Assembly: GCA_900546365.1 (NCBI GenBank)
Contig: URCF01000007.1
Span: forward strand, 66,165 to 130,164
Length of the DNA: 64,000 nucleotides
From: an uncultured Porphyromonadaceae bacterium
Lineage (GTDB): Bacteria; Bacteroidota; Bacteroidia; Bacteroidales; Muribaculaceae
Direction: 5' to 3'
Shown: in pieces, positions 43,801 to 53,107 of the stretch
How the letters are laid out: each line of letters opens with the position of its first letter
Numbering within the stretch: the stretch's first letter is position 1
Notes under the pieces: generated by a model
What the model was told of the DNA's origin: nothing
Databases searched by the model: none
What the model saw: the letters and a program-made list of their open reading frames with translations, nothing else
Translations under genes and position numbers: made by a program

Positions 43801-45194
43801 GCGCGGTATTTGTAGGAAGCAAGGTTGTTGAGTCCGTTCAGATAGTCTGCCGCATACAGGTCGCCACACTCCGAGAGAATAGCCACTGATTTTTCCTCGG
43901 CGGCGGCGGCAAGCTTATAATCCTCCGAAGCGGAATGTATCACAGCCAACCGGCTGAGAGCATCTGCATGCTGAGGTTTGTTCTTGAAAATCTTCTCGCA
44001 CACCTTCACCGACTGCATCTGCGCCTTGACAGCTTCCTTGGCATTGCCGCCTTTGAGCAGATAGAGCGCATAGTTGTGGTAGGCCGCCGGGAGCGAGGTG
44101 TGCTCCTTCGACTTCACACGCTCCACCACACCGATGGATTTCTGCTGTAGCTTGACAGCGTTGTCGAACTGCTCCATGCCGTAGTACGATATCGCCGAGC
44201 CGGCAAGCAGATTGGCATACTGGAGCGAATTGACGGCTCCGGCAGCTTCGGCGTGTTCTATGAGCCTGTTGCACAGCGTCAGAGCACGGTCGTACTTATG
44301 GTTAGTGTTGAGCATGGTGGCCATCAGCCATGCGCAATCCTCATACTCCACCGGAACAGTGTGGAGAGAGTCCCATATCTCGAGAGCCTTGAGGCCATAC
44401 TCCAGCGCCGGGTCGTTGCTACCCTTGCGCAGCAGAGCCAGCGACAACCTGCTCATGGTGACAGCCTTGTCGAAACATATTTCAGGGAGCAGCTTCTGCT
44501 GCACCGCCAGCGCACTGTTGGCAAAAGCAATGGCATTGTCCTGAGTGCTTTCTGTGCGCGAAGTCACGGCGGCCAGCAAGCTCAGCGCCATGCCATATTG
44601 CGGCGTGTTCTTGTTTCCGGAGTCAGCCAGACGGCTCACAGCCTTGTTGGCCAAGCTCTTGGTGTCATCGTATTCACCCACAAGGAAATGAGTGAACGCA
44701 AGTCCATGAAGGAGCGAGCTTTCTGCAACTGCATCCTCCCCTTCCTGCAGCTCCCACATTTCCAGTGCCTTTGTGGCATCATTCCTGGCGTATGAGTAGT
44801 TGGCACGACGGGCATTATAGTATGCCGCATCGCCGAGAGCCATGGCATAGTTCAGATTGCCGGCAGAGTAGAGCGATTTCCACATTTTAGCCGAGGCGTC
44901 GGCATTTTTCCACGCGGCATTCCAGTTGCCGGTGGTGGCATATGCCTTGGCAAGAAGATGAAGGCCCTTGGCAGTAAATTCGTTATCCTCGATAATACTT
45001 TTCTTGAGCAGCTTCACATTCTGCTCTCCGAGCTGCTGAGCTTGAATATAGTCGCCGGCATTTATGGCATTGGCCACCCCTCGCGAGAGAGAGTCACTCA
45101 CAGTCAACACCTTGCGCATATCCGCCTGTGCGTTGACAACCCCTTGACCCGACAAAAACAGGAATGATATAAATGTGATTATCAGTTTTTTCAT
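40884..45194 (-). CDS. Secreted TPR-CHAT caspase-like protease
   Basis: 1436 residues from ATG 45194 (MKKLIITFISFLFLSGQGVVNAQ, a signal peptide). A longer open frame to 45254 is rejected because the promoter at 45244-45251 lies inside it. Residues ~25-920 are consecutive TPR-type helical repeats (QYGMALSLLAAV..., EYANVLNNQSVYLLGQDRTKEALELIDQSIDIRR). The C-terminal ~350 residues form a CHAT domain: His ~1242 in LLHIATHGFC and Cys ~1323 in LAVLSACQTALGDVTGEG, the catalytic dyad of clan CD proteases, followed by the LLMSLWKVDDYATC and NPQFWSAFVLL elements. The signal peptide puts it in the periplasm beside the CHASE2 sensor domain. Confidence 0.9.
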   Translation of the reverse strand: MKKLIITFISFLFLSGQGVVNAQADMRKVLTVSDSLSRGVANAINAGDYIQAQQLGEQNVKLLKKSIIEDNEFTAKGLHLLAKAYATTGNWNAAWKNADASAKMWKSLYSAGNLNYAMALGDAAYYNARRANYSYARNDATKALEMWELQEGEDAVAESSLLHGLAFTHFLVGEYDDTKSLANKAVSRLADSGNKNTPQYGMALSLLAAVTSRTESTQDNAIAFANSALAVQQKLLPEICFDKAVTMSRLSLALLRKGSNDPALEYGLKALEIWDSLHTVPVEYEDCAWLMATMLNTNHKYDRALTLCNRLIEHAEAAGAVNSLQYANLLAGSAISYYGMEQFDNAVKLQQKSIGVVERVKSKEHTSLPAAYHNYALYLLKGGNAKEAVKAQMQSVKVCEKIFKNKPQHADALSRLAVIHSASEDYKLAAAAEEKSVAILSECGDLYAADYLNGLNNLASYKYRADDAAGALAVEEKVIEQYKSKGDTVQKNFSTALANAGLYASKCGNSPLAIEYQRHSLRVLKRVILPTEDPYTEGLTLLVKYCTESSNYADASVAQKELAELYARKYGARSPEYASKLELLASMLSLDKRLDEAIAVQEQVAGIYSSADIDEESRTNAINTLAKLHSKAGHYDEASRISSQVTDAGGQSGEYSPEQAERLMQAASHQQLAGNHAEALRLSARALEVLEHTSAKGGKQHAHALSDLAGYYAMVHNTDYAVSYAAQASSIYEAIGDTANFATSLSNLALFQARAGNSVASDSLNNRALELVGAYAGTRSPEYARILNNMASNIYSVGNIDRAEEVGREALDIFSENGLQTTPEYANVLNNQSVYLLGQDRTKEALELIDQSIDIRRNTLGTKHPEYLHAVVNNCSMLATIPGEEQRLVERASESTALLTDMLRRQFSSLPAAERASYWDAWNNWYRADLLSYASACPTPRMISVAYEGTLFAKGLMLNSECNLKDLIAEASSADIDLLYTRLQETRAKLNELYENLSASGELNELNVTDSLERAANALERELVSKSGSYGDYTANLNVPASAVRSALQPNEAAVEFVAFGAKNLPNYYAFVMTCEDSVPKFIEVASTSALNNVRSNRTELSRLVWENVAQQLPEGINTLYFAPDGDLYSLPIEYLPDFASPSSLLSSRWSMHRLSSTRQLARRGQEAQLSAACVIGGIDYNPDGTPSGYDLPQTLVEVNGIHGRLQPKVPALQLLTGKAGSERAIRGLSGKRTSLLHIATHGFCISEEDADYQACDLFLSNAPGAGHAEDNMLRRSGLMLYGAAPTLLGRGTSDSGNDGVLTAMEIARLDLRGLDLAVLSACQTALGDVTGEGVFGLQRGFKKAGAKSLLMSLWKVDDYATCLLMDRFYANLVDGMPKHNALAEAQEYLRNYKAEAQDWSDDEMFDPDFEDEQPQDEYPYRNPQFWSAFVLLDAI

Positions 45195-45243
45195 GTCATA
45201 AATTTCAACAGCAAATAAAAATTGTGCATAAATGATTGGTGTG

Positions 45244-45251
45244 CAAATATA
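45244..45251 (-). promoter_or_regulatory. Promoter of the CHAT-CHASE2 operon
   Basis: TATATTTG on the minus strand, 49 nt before the ATG at 45194. Confidence 0.6.
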
Positions 45252-45304
45252 CACATTCTCATCTACATCCGCAAAATACTGCTACACAAAACATACAGCA
45301 CGAC

Positions 45305-45333
45305 AAAGGCGGGCCATTGACTGACCCGCCTTT
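45305..45333 (-). terminator. Terminator of the rpmB-rpmG-DUF4295 operon
   Basis: AAAGGCGGG and CCCGCCTTT form a 9-bp stem around an 11-nt loop. It lies 36 nt after the DUF4295 stop and may act in both directions. Confidence 0.65.
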
Positions 45334-45369
45334 ATATCATATATCGCCTGAAGGCGACTATAAAGTTTT

Positions 45370-45519
45370 TTATTTAAGAATGTCCTTTACAGCGTCGTTG
45401 GGGACCATCTGCTCCTGGAAAGTGTAAGCACCGGTTTTGGGCGACTTAACGACCTTGATAACCTTGCTATATGTGCGGCCTTCACCTTTCTGGAGGGATG
45501 CTACGGTTTTCTTTGCCAT
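45370..45519 (-). CDS. DUF4295 small basic protein
   Basis: 49 residues: MAKKTVASLQKGEGRTYSKV, then IKVVKSPKTGAYTFQEQMVP, ending NDAVKDILK. This matches DUF4295, a tiny Bacteroidota protein nearly always encoded after L28 and L33. Position, size and basic character suggest a lineage-specific ribosome-associated protein, but this is inference. Lies 22 nt downstream of rpmG. Confidence 0.9.
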   Translation of the reverse strand: MAKKTVASLQKGEGRTYSKVIKVVKSPKTGAYTFQEQMVPNDAVKDILK

Positions 45520-45541
45520 ATCTTATAACGTAATTAAGGTA

Positions 45542-45730
45542 TTATTTAATTTCTTTATGCACAGTCACCTTCTTCAGGATCGGGTTGTATTTCTTGAGTT
45601 CGAGGCGCTCGGTGGTGTTCTTACGGTTCTTGGTAGTGATGTAACGCGAAGTACCGGGCATGCCACTGGCTTTGTGCTCGGTGCATTCGAGAATTACCTG
45701 TACGCGGTTGCCTTTAGCTTTCTTTGCCAT
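45542..45730 (-). CDS. rpmG: 50S ribosomal protein L33
   Basis: 62 residues: MAKKAKGNRVQVILECTEHK...YITTKNRKNTTERLELKKYNPILKKVTVHKEIK, the standard L33 pattern. It keeps only one of the four zinc-ribbon cysteines (C-), so it is a zinc-independent L33. Part of the large-subunit E-site region. Six nt after rpmB in the small ribosomal operon. Confidence 0.96.
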   Translation of the reverse strand: MAKKAKGNRVQVILECTEHKASGMPGTSRYITTKNRKNTTERLELKKYNPILKKVTVHKEIK

Positions 45731-45736
45731 CGTTTA

Positions 45737-45994
45737 TTAGAATGATAAGTATTTGATTTCAGTTAAATAACCCTTCTTGGCAGCTTCCTTGATAGCGGCG
45801 TCAAGACCGTTTTTGTTAATAGTGCGCAAACCTGCAGCGGAGATTGTGAGAAGAATCCAAGCCTGCTCTTCCACCCAATAGAATTTCTTAGTGAAGAGGT
45901 TAACATTGAATTTGCGCTTAGTGCGACGCTTGGAGTGCGATACGTTATTGCCCGTGATCGCTTTCTTGCCTGTAATTTGACAAATCTTTGACAT
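45737..45994 (-). CDS. rpmB: 50S ribosomal protein L28
   Basis: 85 residues from ATG 45994 (MSKICQITGKKAITGNNVSHSKRRTKRKFNVNLFTKKFYW). The longer open frame to 46036 is not needed for the L28 fold. The C-terminal ISAAGLRTINKNGLDAAIKEA is typical. First gene of rpmB-rpmG-DUF4295. A near-consensus promoter (TTACTTTG, about 46126-46133) lies ~130 nt upstream, leaving an unusually long leader. Confidence 0.97.
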   Translation of the reverse strand: MSKICQITGKKAITGNNVSHSKRRTKRKFNVNLFTKKFYWVEEQAWILLTISAAGLRTINKNGLDAAIKEAAKKGYLTEIKYLSF

Positions 45995-46215
45995 GGCTGT
46001 TGTGTTACTTAGCTCTGTTAATTTTAAAATTATCAACTCATTGTGTGGCCGCCATCTCAGTTCTCATATCGCCGCTAAGCGCATCTTATTTAGCGACTTT
46101 CAAGGATGAGCCACACAAACCGGGTGCAAAGTAAGCAATTTTTTATGTAATATGCAACTCTGGTGGTTTTTTTTGTGTTTTTTCTTTTTCCGCTTGATTA
46201 TTTCATGACATTAGC

Positions 46216-46223
46216 TATCTTTG
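46216..46223 (+). promoter_or_regulatory. Promoter of the GH95 gene
   Basis: TATCTTTG, 36 nt before the ATG at 46259. Confidence 0.6.
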
Positions 46224-46258
46224 CATTATCATACCATGAATCAACCAAGTATCATAAT

Positions 46259-49200
46259 ATGAAAATTAAATTTTTGCCACTGTTCCTATGGACAGCCGCT
46301 ATGTCAGGGGCCGCCACAATAGGCGTATATGCCGCTGACTACTGCACTTCGGGGTTGCTGACACGCACTGAGGGCGACCGCAACCTCACATCATTTGAAA
46401 TCACTGACGGCACCAATACCGTTAGCGTCAATGTCAATCAACCAGCCGCCTACGGCAGCGCCACGTATTTCGACCGGACCTCGTCAGTGCTCACGGTCCA
46501 GCCGGGTGCCACAATCGACATCTCTTCAATAAGCTGGGCCGGCAGCTGGATGCATGCATATATATATATGTGGACTATGACAAAGACGGAGAGTTTGACA
46601 CAATTCTCAACGCCGACGGTTCCAACGATGGCGAGCTTGTGTCATATTCATACTACAACGACGCCAACGGCGCCACCACGGGGCTCAATTCAGCCGGAGA
46701 GTCGGTGTATTACGGCGCCGGAATATCCGCTTCAGGCATACCCTCATTCACAATCCCGGCCAACCTCGCCCAAGGAGAGTACCGCCTGAGGTTCAAAATT
46801 GACTGGAACTCACTTGACCCATGCGGTTCAACAATCCAAAAGGATGGGGGCTCAATCACTGACATCACCCTCAAGGTAGAAGCTCCGGCGGAGCGCACCG
46901 TCACAGTAAAAAGCTCCGACCCCACAAAAGGCTCAGTAGCCATTGAGGGCACCGATGCTCTCAGCGTCACCGCAACCGGACCGGTAACTATCACAGCCAC
47001 CCCGACTCAAGGATATATGCTCAAGAACTGGACCGATGATGCCACCTCAGCGGTCTATTCCGAACTCTCCACCATCACCGTGCGAGGGAACAACGATCTG
47101 TCGCTTACAGCCAACTTCGGCGAGATAGAGTATCCCTCGATGTCACGCACATACACCAACAACGCCTCGCAGCAGAACCGCTATCTTGAGCGTGTGACCA
47201 CCGAAGGCACCAACACAGCAGAAGTGTTCTCGTGCTCCACTGAGGCGGAGCTCCCCTACACCGCGTTCAGCAGTTCGGCAAACACTTACACCGAGAGCGG
47301 AGCGTTGATTGACAAGACATCCAACCCGATAAAAGTGGCCGCCGGCACCACCTCGTTCACTATCACATACTACGGGTGGAATGCTACCATAGGCTCCGCA
47401 TCCAAACAGATGGACTGGACACAGGAAGCATACTTCGTGGATTGGAACAAAAACGGCTCATTCACCGATGATGGTGAAATTTCGGAAAAAGGCAATACCT
47501 CTGTTCCTAACAGTGCCATATATACCGGATTCAGCCGCACTGTCACCATACCCGAAGGCCAGCCGTCGGGCACTTACAGGATGCGCACTGTATTCTTTGA
47601 ACCCGCCAACAATGCCGAAGAATGGCAGAAAACATTGTTCACCAGCCTTGGACGCAAAATACGCAACGGCGTAGCCTATGATTTCAGCATTGAGATTCTT
47701 CCGGAAACAGAGATGTCCATCAGCGAAGTCTCTGCAACCGGACGCAACGGTGATGTAAATCCCGGTCAACAGGATGTGCAGGTAGCCTCCATCAACATTG
47801 TGACAGACGGCACCATCGAACCCGCCAGCGCAACCGCCATCAATATGCAATGGACAGGTGACGCTGCGGTGAGCGATCTCCGTTGGATTTACTCCACTTC
47901 CGGCAACATCACAGCCAATCAAGTAGGCCAGACCCTCCCGGCAACCGATGAGATGACCTACGAATTCAACCAGCAGCTCCGACACGGCAACAATTATTTC
48001 ATACTTTTGGCCAATGTGGACCAGGATGCCGTGATTGACAGCAAAATTAAAGTTGACATCAAATCCATCACCGTGGGCGATGAGGAATACTCCATTGAAT
48101 ATCCCGACAATACGTTCATCACAGTATCCGACATAATTGACTATACCGCCGGTAACGCACTGTGGTTTGACACGCCCAACTCCTCCACCACCGGTGCTGC
48201 AATATGGAACAGCAACGATTTCAGTACATCATCATCCAATCCGGACGAAATTTGGGAAAGGAAATCATTCCCCATCGGCAACGGCTCTTTCGGAGGCAAT
48301 GTTCTCGGATCCATCAACCGCGAGCGCATTGTGCTCAATGAAAAGACCTTATGGAAAGGCGGTCCCGGCACCGGCGCATCCAACTATTGGAACATGAACA
48401 AAACCGTGAATGCATCCACCCTCGCCTCCATCCGACAGTATCTTGCCGCCGGCAGCACCTCTTCCGCAAACTCCCTTGTGTCAAGCAACTACCGTGGAAA
48501 CATCAACTACGACAAGTCAGTGTTCGGCACATACACCACCATGGGCGAGGCATATATCAGCACCGGCATTGACGAGTCAAAGGCCACCAACTACAAGCGC
48601 ATACTCAATATGGACCGCTCAATAGCAGTGGTGCAGTTCGACGCCGACGGAACCTCCTATCAACGCCGCTACTTCTGCTCCTATCCCGACAGCGTGATGG
48701 TGTGGCGCTACACATCCACCGGAGCGGCACAGAACCTCACTTTCTCCCTCAACTGTCCGCAGAATGTCACCTCTGTCACCTCTCCCGAACCGGGAACCCT
48801 GCTCTACAATGGCAAAATTGACAACAACAATATGCAGTGGGCTCTGAAAGTGCTTGTACGCACCAATGATGGCGGCACAGTAACTGCCAATGCCACTTCA
48901 CGCACCATAACTGTTGACGGGTCAAACGATGTGGAATTCATCCTCGCAGCCGACACCGACTACGCGATGAACTTCAACCCCGACTACAATGACAACAACA
49001 CCTTTGTGGGCATCGATCCTGTGGCCAATGTCAACAGCATCATGAAGAACGCTGCCACAAAAACATACGATGAGCTGTATGCCACCCATATCAGCGACTA
49101 CTCCACTCTCTTCGACCGTGTGCAATTGGAAATCAACCCGGCAGAGAAGTTTGACAATCGTCCTACTCCCTCCCGTCTGACCTCCTACCGCAGCGGCACC

Positions 49201-50796
49201 CTTGACCACGGTCTGGAGCAGCAATATTTCCAGTACGGGCGCTACTTGCTCATCTCCAGCTCGCGTGCCGGCAATATGCCCGCCAACCTCCAAGGTATGT
49301 GGCACAACAACATTGACGGTCCTTGGCGAGTGGACTACCACAACAACATCAACCTCCAGATGAATTACTGGCCAGCCACCTGCACCAACCTGTTTGAATG
49401 TATGACCCCGTTCATAGATTATGTGCGCGGCCTGGTGAAGCCCGGTGAACGCACTGCCACAGCATACTATGGCGCACGCGGATGGACCGCAGAGGTTTCA
49501 ACCAACATCTTCGGGTTTACCGCTCCGCTCAACAGCACCGACATGTCGTGGAACTACAACCCCACCGCCGGTCCATGGCTCGCAACACAGATATGGGAGT
49601 ATTACGATTACACACGCGACAAAGAATGGCTGCGTGAAATCGGCTATCCCATCATCAAGTCAAGCGCAAACTTCGTAAGCGACCTCCTCTACCTCCATAA
49701 CGGCACATACACATCAGCACCATCCTACTCACCGGAACACGGCACCGCTGACCTTGGTGCCACATACGCCAATGCAGTGACAAGAGAAGTGCTCATGGAA
49801 GCGATAAAAGGAGCGGAAGTTCTCGGCGAAACTCCCGAAGAGCTTTCCGAATGGAAAGAAAAGCTCAATAAAATGTATCCCTATCAGGTAGGCCGATACG
49901 GACAGCTTCAAGAGTGGTATAACGACATTGACACCTACGGTGACACCCACCGCCACACCAACCACCTGTTTGGACTTCATCCGGGCTCTACCATCAACGC
50001 TTTGGAGAACCCTGAGCTGGCCGATGCCTGCAAAGAGACCCTCAATCAGCGTGGCGATGCAGCCACCGGCTGGTCCATGGGATGGAAGCTCAACCACTGG
50101 GCCCGACTCCTTGACGGTGATCATGCCTACACCCTTTTCCAAAACTTGCTTAAAAACGGCACCGCGGACAATATGTGGGACCTCCACCCACCATTCCAGA
50201 TTGATGGCAACTTCGGTGGCACCGCCGGTGTTTCCGAGCTGTTCCTCCAAAGCCAGAACGGCATGATACATCTTCTCCCCGCCCTTCCGTCTGCATGGAC
50301 CGAGGGTAGAATCACCGGACTCCGCACACGCGGCAACTTTGAAGTGGATATATATTACACCGACCATCGTCTTGACAGAGCTGTCATCACTTCCAATGTC
50401 GGCGAGACCTGCAATGTGTATTACAACGGCCTCACCAAAGAATTCCCCACTGTGGAAAATGGCGTATATACCGTCACCTTCAACCCCGACACCAACACTC
50501 TTAGTGTAGATGAATATGACAGCATTGAGGAAATCTCCGCCGCTGAAGCTACCGAACTGACAATCACCCCCAACCCCACCGACGGCCATTTCACAGCCAC
50601 CGTTACCGGAAGCTGCGAGGGTGAGCTCAACTTCTCAGTTTACACCCTTAGCGGACAGCAGCTTAAAAACATGACCGTAAACAAGAGCGGCTCTCGGGTC
50701 AGCGTGGCCATGAACCTCAACGCCGCAAGCGGCATCTACTTCCTTAAAGTGGAAGGACCGGAAATATCAATCGTGAAGAAATTCATTGTCAAATAG
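46259..50796 (+). CDS. Secreted GH95 alpha-L-fucosidase-like enzyme, frame broken at a TA repeat
   Basis: The gene starts at ATG 46259 with signal peptide MKIKFLPLFLWTAAMSGAATIGVYA. It reads in one frame to about 46568 and continues in another frame to 50796 (downstream frame open from 46570). The join HAYIYVDYDKDGEFD, a GEVED-domain core, is restored by removing one TA from the (TA)5 run. After the GEVED region come a bacterial repeat domain, a second GEVED-like domain, and from ~residue 600 a GH95 module: SFPIGNGSFGGNVLGSINRERIVLNEKTLWKGGPG, DYHNNINLQMNYWPA (family catalytic Asn residues), SYSPEHG, THRHTNHLFGLHPG and QIDGNFGGTAG (catalytic Asp). It ends in a T9SS type A sorting domain. Host-glycan fucose release is likely if translated. 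Confidence 0.85.
46559..46568 (+). repeat. (TA)5 dinucleotide tract at the frameshift
   Basis: Five TA units followed by TG. Four units would give a continuous reading frame for the GH95 gene. A candidate slipped-strand switch or an inactivating mutation. Confidence 0.75.
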
Positions 50797-50822
50797 CCGG
50801 TTCTCATCCCTACCAAAAAAAT

Positions 50823-50863
50823 TTGCCGGGCCATTCAAGTCAAGCGACTTAATGGCCCGGCAA
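50823..50863. terminator. Bidirectional terminator between convergent genes
   Basis: Perfect 13-bp outer stem (TTGCCGGGCCATT with its complement) plus an inner AAGTC/GACTT stem. Flanked by A- and T-rich runs on both sides, between the GH95 and M16 genes. Confidence 0.85.
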
Positions 50864-50875
50864 TTTATTTCAATT

Positions 50876-52162
50876 TCAACATCCCCCTACTGCTATCCGC
50901 AACGCTTCAGGGTCGAGGTATCGCGAAGCTATCCGCGCCACATCGTCAGAGGTGATGGATAGGATGGCCCGCTGCTTCCGCTCAAAATAGTCCGGCGGCA
51001 CATCGCTCAGCAATATGTTGCGGTAGTACGACACCACATCTATCGGCGAGTCAAGTGTTTCGAGATGTCCCACCAGTGCCGAACGGCGCATACGCTCAAG
51101 CTCCTCGCCATGGGGAGGGTCAGTCACCAACCGCCGCAACTCGTACCGCGTTTGGTCAACAGCCTCCTGCACATGCTCATGGCTGCACTCCAGAGCTACC
51201 TGCATCCAGGCGCCCTCATGCAACCCGAGCAGCGAAGCGTTCACACCGTAGGTGAGGCCACGCTCCTCGCGCAGATTCATCATCAGCCTGCTGCCGAAAT
51301 ATCCGCCGAGAGCCATTGTCACCACATGCAGCGCAGGATAGTCGGGATGGTGCCGTCCTATCACCGGGATGGCCATGCACAGCTTGCTCTGCAATGCGCC
51401 ATCCACCTCCACACGCTCCATCTTCGGCTCGCTCGGATGCAACGGGAGCACGCGTGGCGCAATCGGTTCCACCCCCGAAGGCGAAAAGGACTCGACAGCA
51501 CTGCACACAGTGGACATCACCTCATCGGTGAGCGAACCGGCTAAATATAAATATGTGTGTTCCGGCTGCCGGGTGCGTTGATAAATCCGCTCCACATCCT
51601 CGCGCCGGGTGGACAGTAACATCTGAGGTGTTATCTGCGAAGCCAGGGGATGACCTGCGCCACACACAAGTCTGCGCAAACACGCATCGGCCTGATAATC
51701 CACTTTCTGCATCTTCACCCTCAGCCGCTGCGCCATCTGCATCTTCTTCATTTCCAGCTCAGGTTCCGGAAACGCTGCATCTTCCAGCATATCCACCATC
51801 ATCGGCATCACATCCCGGATTCGGGAGTTGAGCGAAAACATACTCACCACCGAATGATGACCATACACACCGGTTTTGAGCCACGAGCCGTTGCTGTCCA
51901 AGGCGTATGCCATCTCCGCACCCGAGCGTGAGGCGCTGCCTTCGCCCATGGTGGCGAGCATGAGTTGGAGCGCTGCCCTGGAATCCACATCCGCACTGCC
52001 ACCACAGCGCACAAGGCTCACCATGTTCACCGGCTGCGAAGTGCCATCAAGAGCCACCACCTTCACGCCGTTGGCCAGCGTGAGAGTATTCACCACCGGT
52101 AGCTCCCTCCCCTCCAGGCGGGCCAAAGCAGGAGGTACATTCCTAAAATCGTTTTCCGCCAT
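50876..52162 (-). CDS. M16-family peptidase-like protein without active site
   Basis: 428 residues from ATG 52162 (MAENDFRNVPPALARLEGREL). It has the two-half M16 fold: VNTLTLANGVKVVALDGTSQPVNMVSLVRCGGSADVDSRAALQLMLATMGEGSASRSGAEMAYALDSNGS and, in the second half, MALGGYFGSRLMMNLREERGLTYGVNASL with the Arg/Tyr substrate-binding motif. The zinc motif H-x-x-E-H, expected at the LQLMLATMGEG helix, is absent. It therefore resembles the non-catalytic partner subunits of M16 heterodimers. No signal peptide is visible. It begins 1 nt after the kdsB stop codon. Confidence 0.88.
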   Translation of the reverse strand: MAENDFRNVPPALARLEGRELPVVNTLTLANGVKVVALDGTSQPVNMVSLVRCGGSADVDSRAALQLMLATMGEGSASRSGAEMAYALDSNGSWLKTGVYGHHSVVSMFSLNSRIRDVMPMMVDMLEDAAFPEPELEMKKMQMAQRLRVKMQKVDYQADACLRRLVCGAGHPLASQITPQMLLSTRREDVERIYQRTRQPEHTYLYLAGSLTDEVMSTVCSAVESFSPSGVEPIAPRVLPLHPSEPKMERVEVDGALQSKLCMAIPVIGRHHPDYPALHVVTMALGGYFGSRLMMNLREERGLTYGVNASLLGLHEGAWMQVALECSHEHVQEAVDQTRYELRRLVTDPPHGEELERMRRSALVGHLETLDSPIDVVSYYRNILLSDVPPDYFERKQRAILSITSDDVARIASRYLDPEALRIAVGGC

Positions 52163-52163
52163 A

Positions 52164-52919
52164 CTAAGCCTCAATCGATTGGAGATAACGGCACGCAGCC
52201 TCAAGGTCGGCGGGAGTGTCGATTCCGATGGTGTCGCACTCCGACACCCCTACCCTGATTGTGAATCCGTTTTGCAGCCAACGGAGCTGCTCGAGACTTT
52301 CGGCTATCTCCAGCGATGACTGCGGCAGCTCCACAATCCTGGCCAGAGTGTCGGTGCGATAGGCATACATACCTATATGGGTATAGAACCGAGCCTTCTC
52401 AAGCCAATGCTGCCACTCCGCGCCCCTCACATAAGGGATGATGGAACGCGAAAAATATAGTGCCCGCATCTGATTGTCAAAAGTCACCTTGGGAGTGTTG
52501 GGGTTGAACAGCGCATCCCATCCCTTGGCGGGGTCAAACGGACGCACAAGCGTGGCGATATCGGTGTCGGGATTGTCAAAGCATCCTTTCAGGCTCTCTA
52601 TCTGCCCGGGGGCGATGAAAGGCTCATCACCTTGTATATTGATAACCACATCAGCCTCCACGCCACAGTTGCGGTAGGCTTCGTAGCAGCGGTCGGTGCC
52701 TGAGCGATGGTTGGGGGATGTCATGACGCACCGGCCGCCGAAAGATTCGACCGCAGCGCGGATACGCTCATCGTCGGTGGCCACAAACACCTCATCAAGA
52801 GCCATAGACGCTCTCTCATACACACGCTGAATCATCGGCTTTCCGCCAATCATGGCAAGCGGCTTGCCCGGGAAACGGGTGGAGGCGTACCGTGCCGGTA
52901 TTATTCCTACAAACTTCAT
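52164..52919 (-). CDS. kdsB: CMP-KDO synthetase
   Basis: Activates 3-deoxy-manno-octulosonate with CTP for lipid A/LPS core assembly. 251 residues from ATG 52919 (MKFVGIIPARYASTRFPGKPLAMIGGKPMIQRVYE). The longer frame is rejected because the promoter at 52947 lies inside it. Motifs: FVATDDERI, SGTDRC, VINIQGDEPF, and a C-terminal SLEQLRWLQNGFTIRV. Usual KdsB length. Followed after 1 nt by the M16-like gene, an odd partner. Confidence 0.97.
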   Translation of the reverse strand: MKFVGIIPARYASTRFPGKPLAMIGGKPMIQRVYERASMALDEVFVATDDERIRAAVESFGGRCVMTSPNHRSGTDRCYEAYRNCGVEADVVINIQGDEPFIAPGQIESLKGCFDNPDTDIATLVRPFDPAKGWDALFNPNTPKVTFDNQMRALYFSRSIIPYVRGAEWQHWLEKARFYTHIGMYAYRTDTLARIVELPQSSLEIAESLEQLRWLQNGFTIRVGVSECDTIGIDTPADLEAACRYLQSIEA

Positions 52920-52946
52920 ATAATAGATAATAGGGGTTTCAACGCG

Positions 52947-52954
52947 CAAAATTA
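52947..52954 (-). promoter_or_regulatory. kdsB promoter -7 box
   Basis: TAATTTTG on the minus strand, 27 nt before the ATG at 52919. Confidence 0.5.
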
Positions 52955-53070
52955 ATTCTTTATAGCTCACCGATTGGTAAAAAAAAGTTAATGGCCTATG
53001 CAACTTCACAAATTCCATCAGTTTCCATGCTTTTTATAACTGTTTATTCCAATTGTTTACTTTTAGTCAC

Positions 53071-53078
53071 TATCTTTG
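53071..53078 (+). promoter_or_regulatory. Promoter of the CotH operon
   Basis: TATCTTTG, 29 nt before the ATG at 53108. TTGTTTAC about 18 bases upstream is a good -33 element. Confidence 0.65.
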
Positions 53079-53107
53079 TAAAATATTAATCATCCAAAAA
53101 ATCCTTA

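Noticed and set aside
46163..46258. Upstream extension of the GH95 first frame before ATG 46259
   Set aside because: The promoter box at 46216 lies inside it and the signal peptide begins at 46259.
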